Position numbers and translations under genes: made by a program. The notes beneath the pieces were generated by a model, which was given only the letters and a program-made list of their open reading frames with translations, was not told the origin of the DNA and ran no database searches. From positions 2,876,010 through 2,940,009 of the forward strand of contig NZ_LT840184.1 of assembly GCF_900177425.1 (NCBI RefSeq): DNA of 64,000 bases, in the 5' to 3' direction. The stretch comes from Paenibacillus uliginis N3/975. GTDB taxonomy: Bacteria > Bacillota > Bacilli > Paenibacillales > Paenibacillaceae. Of this stretch, positions 63,001 through 64,000 are shown piece after piece (positions within the stretch are counted from its first letter, which is position 1; each line of letters starts with the position of its first letter).

Positions 63001-64000
63001 TGCAGCTCGAACGAGTAGGCATTTACGATCACTTTTATGATTTAGGCGGAGATTCGATTAAAGCGATTCAAGTCTCTTCACGGATGAATCGATTTGGTTA
63101 TTCGCTCAAGGTCAGAGACATATTAGAGAACCCGATCATCGAACGGATGGCGTTAAGGCTGGAACCCGTCAAGTCTGTTAACACCTATCCGCAGGAGCGC
63201 TGTGAAGGAAAGGTTGCATCATGGCCGATCATCTCTTGGTTTTTTGAGCAACAGTTTGAGCAACCAGACTACTATCATCAATCTGTATTGCTTGAATTAA
63301 AGGCCGATGTTGATGCTGACATCGTGAGAACGATCCTATTGCGATTAGTCGAGCATCATGATGGTTTGCGATTGCAAGTCAATATAAATACACAAGAGCT
63401 CGTTTATCATAACCTAGCAGATCGTATGATGCAGTTCCAACCCATTTCCTTAGCAGAGGTCGATGATCATACGCAAATCGTACGCATGGCTGAAATAAGC
63501 GAGACCTTTAAGTCCCAGTTTCACCTTCGCGATACGATCTTAATCGGATGTTGTCAATTCGATCTTGGCCGCAACGGAAAGAGACTTCTTATCTCGGCAC
63601 ATCATCTCGTTATAGACGGTGTATCGTGGCGGATTTTACTAGAGGATATGGCTGAATCTTTGAGCAGTTATGCACGAGGGGAAGAGTACCTGCTGCCGTC
63701 CAAAACGGCATCACTTCAGATGTGGTCTGATGCATTGTCGAGATATTCCGTTACGGAACAGGAGCAGCAGTATTGGGAGGATCGAGTTGCTGCAATCCGC
63801 CCAATACCGACAGATCGCAGCGATGACGCAGCCTTGATGAGCAGCTCTAATACACAGGAGCATGTGTTTACACCAGAGGAAACGGGCAGTCTGCTGTTGG
63901 AATGTCACCAAGCATATGGGACGAAGCCTTTAGATTTGCTTATTGCAGCATTAACCCATGCGATATGTGAAAGCTTCCAGCTGAAAGAAACAGTTATCGA
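60054..64000 (+). CDS. Non-ribosomal peptide synthetase, first module C-A(Asn)-T-E (partial)
   Basis: An open frame of over 1315 codons runs out of the window. Domains in order: condensation with HHIISDG (His145-Gly151); adenylation with YTSGSTGRPKGAMIEH (~612) and GYRIETGEIEKAI; thiolation with Ser1001 in GGDSIKAIQ; and epimerization, begun by HHLVIDGVSWRIL (His1183), cut at the end. Binding-pocket residues, read by alignment to GrsA, give D-L-T-K-I-G-E-V-G-K (Asp658, Leu659, Thr662...), the asparagine code. The condensation domain at the very N-terminus, before any carrier, would have to take an acyl group. So the module likely makes an N-acyl-D-Asn unit. ATG after GGGAGGAATTTCAC. The Sfp-type activator lies upstream. 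Confidence 0.92.
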   Translation, partial: MSVMTSVQALNDVTYPLIHPQKRIWYMEQIFPCTSIANIGGPVRIKGTVDFGLLEQAIHAFIRCHEGLRIQLAECDGDALQRVRDYEEQSLDFFDFSGESDPEAAFWSWVDVEARKPIPLVGSRLYYFAMFRLSAEDNGYLVKSHHIISDGWSNQLTTSQIAEFYTKLLHGESIDTAPEPPSYFEYVQEEKTYLTSPRFSKSKQYWHNKFKMIPEGVTQASVSSTEGRRYTLQLNVALSQRIQSWANEAGISLNTFFVLAYLIYTYKTTQQRDLVVGTPVLNRSGKKEKSMYGMFTSTMPFRFELDPEATIQDTLRSVQKGLMECYFHQRYPYDLLAQELELKKKGYDQLFHTSINYYNTKLQTSLNGIPIENVEFYNGHQLYELQIVIKHWSADGGLTLDYDYRLDVYQAQQIEELSRRMLLVIEQMLDKSQAAIKSLNLLTAAEQHRELYDYNQTLVSYPKDQTVLQFFEEQARRNSESTAIVYEQEQWTYRQLNEQANRLAHFLIQKGIARESIVGLWMQHSIEAVVAILGVMKAGGTYLPIDPAYPEERIRYMLEDSGAQLVLTNLSNVVLMEYPGEIIAYSDLSLDGLDSSNVNHVHEPRDLAYIIYTSGSTGRPKGAMIEHRGLTNYIWWAKKVYIRDSIPTFPLYSSLAFDLTVTSIFTPLICGGRIIVYRDNGDEFILYRIMRDSASTIVKLTPAHLALLKERDNKQSSVGRFIVGGEDLKTSLAKEITDSFGGAIEIYNEYGPTETVVGCMIHLYNPLEDKRVSVPIGIPADNVMLYILDQDQNPVMPGAIGELYIAGDGVARGYLHRKELTQERFLYNPFVPGTRMYRTGDLVKRLADGKIEYIGRVDHQVKIRGYRIETGEIEKAIAQHEAISDAVVIDRENDRLGKYLCAYIVKHANIEVSDLKQHLSITLPAYMVPAAFVELDDIPLTINGKVNRVLLPEPDFTLVQENVRAASRSRDEADLIEVISGVLQLERVGIYDHFYDLGGDSIKAIQVSSRMNRFGYSLKVRDILENPIIERMALRLEPVKSVNTYPQERCEGKVASWPIISWFFEQQFEQPDYYHQSVLLELKADVDADIVRTILLRLVEHHDGLRLQVNINTQELVYHNLADRMMQFQPISLAEVDDHTQIVRMAEISETFKSQFHLRDTILIGCCQFDLGRNGKRLLISAHHLVIDGVSWRILLEDMAESLSSYARGEEYLLPSKTASLQMWSDALSRYSVTEQEQQYWEDRVAAIRPIPTDRSDDAALMSSSNTQEHVFTPEETGSLLLECHQAYGTKPLDLLIAALTHAICESFQLKETVI

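Noticed and set aside
1..64000. CRISPR arrays, tRNA and rRNA genes
   Set aside because: No regularly spaced direct repeats and no cloverleaf or rRNA-like sequences were seen; the repeats found are dispersed and hairpin-like.

Overview
The window looks like a Paenibacillus (Firmicutes, Bacillales) chromosome. I infer this from the moderate GC content, strong AGGAGG-type ribosome binding sites, a subtilase carrying S-layer homology (SLH) domains, several AraC regulators, an AraC-GH39 glycosidase fusion and a non-ribosomal peptide synthetase (NRPS) locus with its own Sfp-type phosphopantetheinyl transferase. No rRNA, tRNA or CRISPR array was found. The genus is an inference; the species cannot be told from the sequence alone.

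Layout. 0-9.3 kb: AraC regulator, SetA-like efflux pump with a frameshifted N-terminus, WYL regulator divergent to a VOC protein, PEP mutase-family enzyme, second AraC regulator, proline dehydrogenase, GNAT acetyltransferase and a dead IS1182-type transposase. 9.5-14.4 kb: a 1621-residue secreted SLH-anchored subtilisin-like protease. 14.5-19.5 kb (minus strand): a MerR-GNAT-MFS operon resembling the Bacillus blt system, with an autoregulatory 19-bp-spacer promoter, followed by DedA and DUF418-type membrane proteins and an amidohydrolase remnant. 19.5-35.4 kb: an accessory zone of small resistance or detoxification genes (GNAT, VOC, MFS, methyltransferase, SDR, quinone reductase), an Rrf2-thioredoxin reductase-thioredoxin redox cluster, and many decayed genes: beta-lactamase-like hydrolase, DMT transporter, second grpB, GNAT, tyrosine recombinase, aminoglycoside phosphotransferase-like kinase, VOC and second rrf2.

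35.7-38.9 kb: an atypical UvrA-like twin ATPase with a long zinc-knuckle C-terminus. 39.2-44.9 kb: a complete five-gene oligopeptide/dipeptide ABC transporter operon preceded by a promoter-leader-terminator arrangement. 45-46.7 kb: remnants and a maltose-type O-acetyltransferase. 46.9-50.4 kb: a GntR-ABC ATPase-permease operon with two YfzA-like proteins around a CPBP protease, carrying a scar of tandem duplication. 51-57.2 kb: beta-glycoside use (AraC-GH39 fusion, PTS cellobiose-type EIIC, GH3). 58.4 kb to the end: Sfp-type phosphopantetheinyl transferase, a long AT-rich leader and the first module of an NRPS (C-A-T-E, cut by the window).

The strongest leads are three. The first NRPS module has a binding-pocket code matching asparagine and is followed by an epimerization domain, the layout of N-acyl-D-Asn prodrug loading modules. 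A structured intergenic repeat occurs in three long copies plus fragments, with compensatory changes in its stems. The UvrA-like protein has an unusual order of domains. Several genes are broken by single-base changes in homopolymers, so some frameshifts may be sequencing errors; others involve internal deletions and are real decay.
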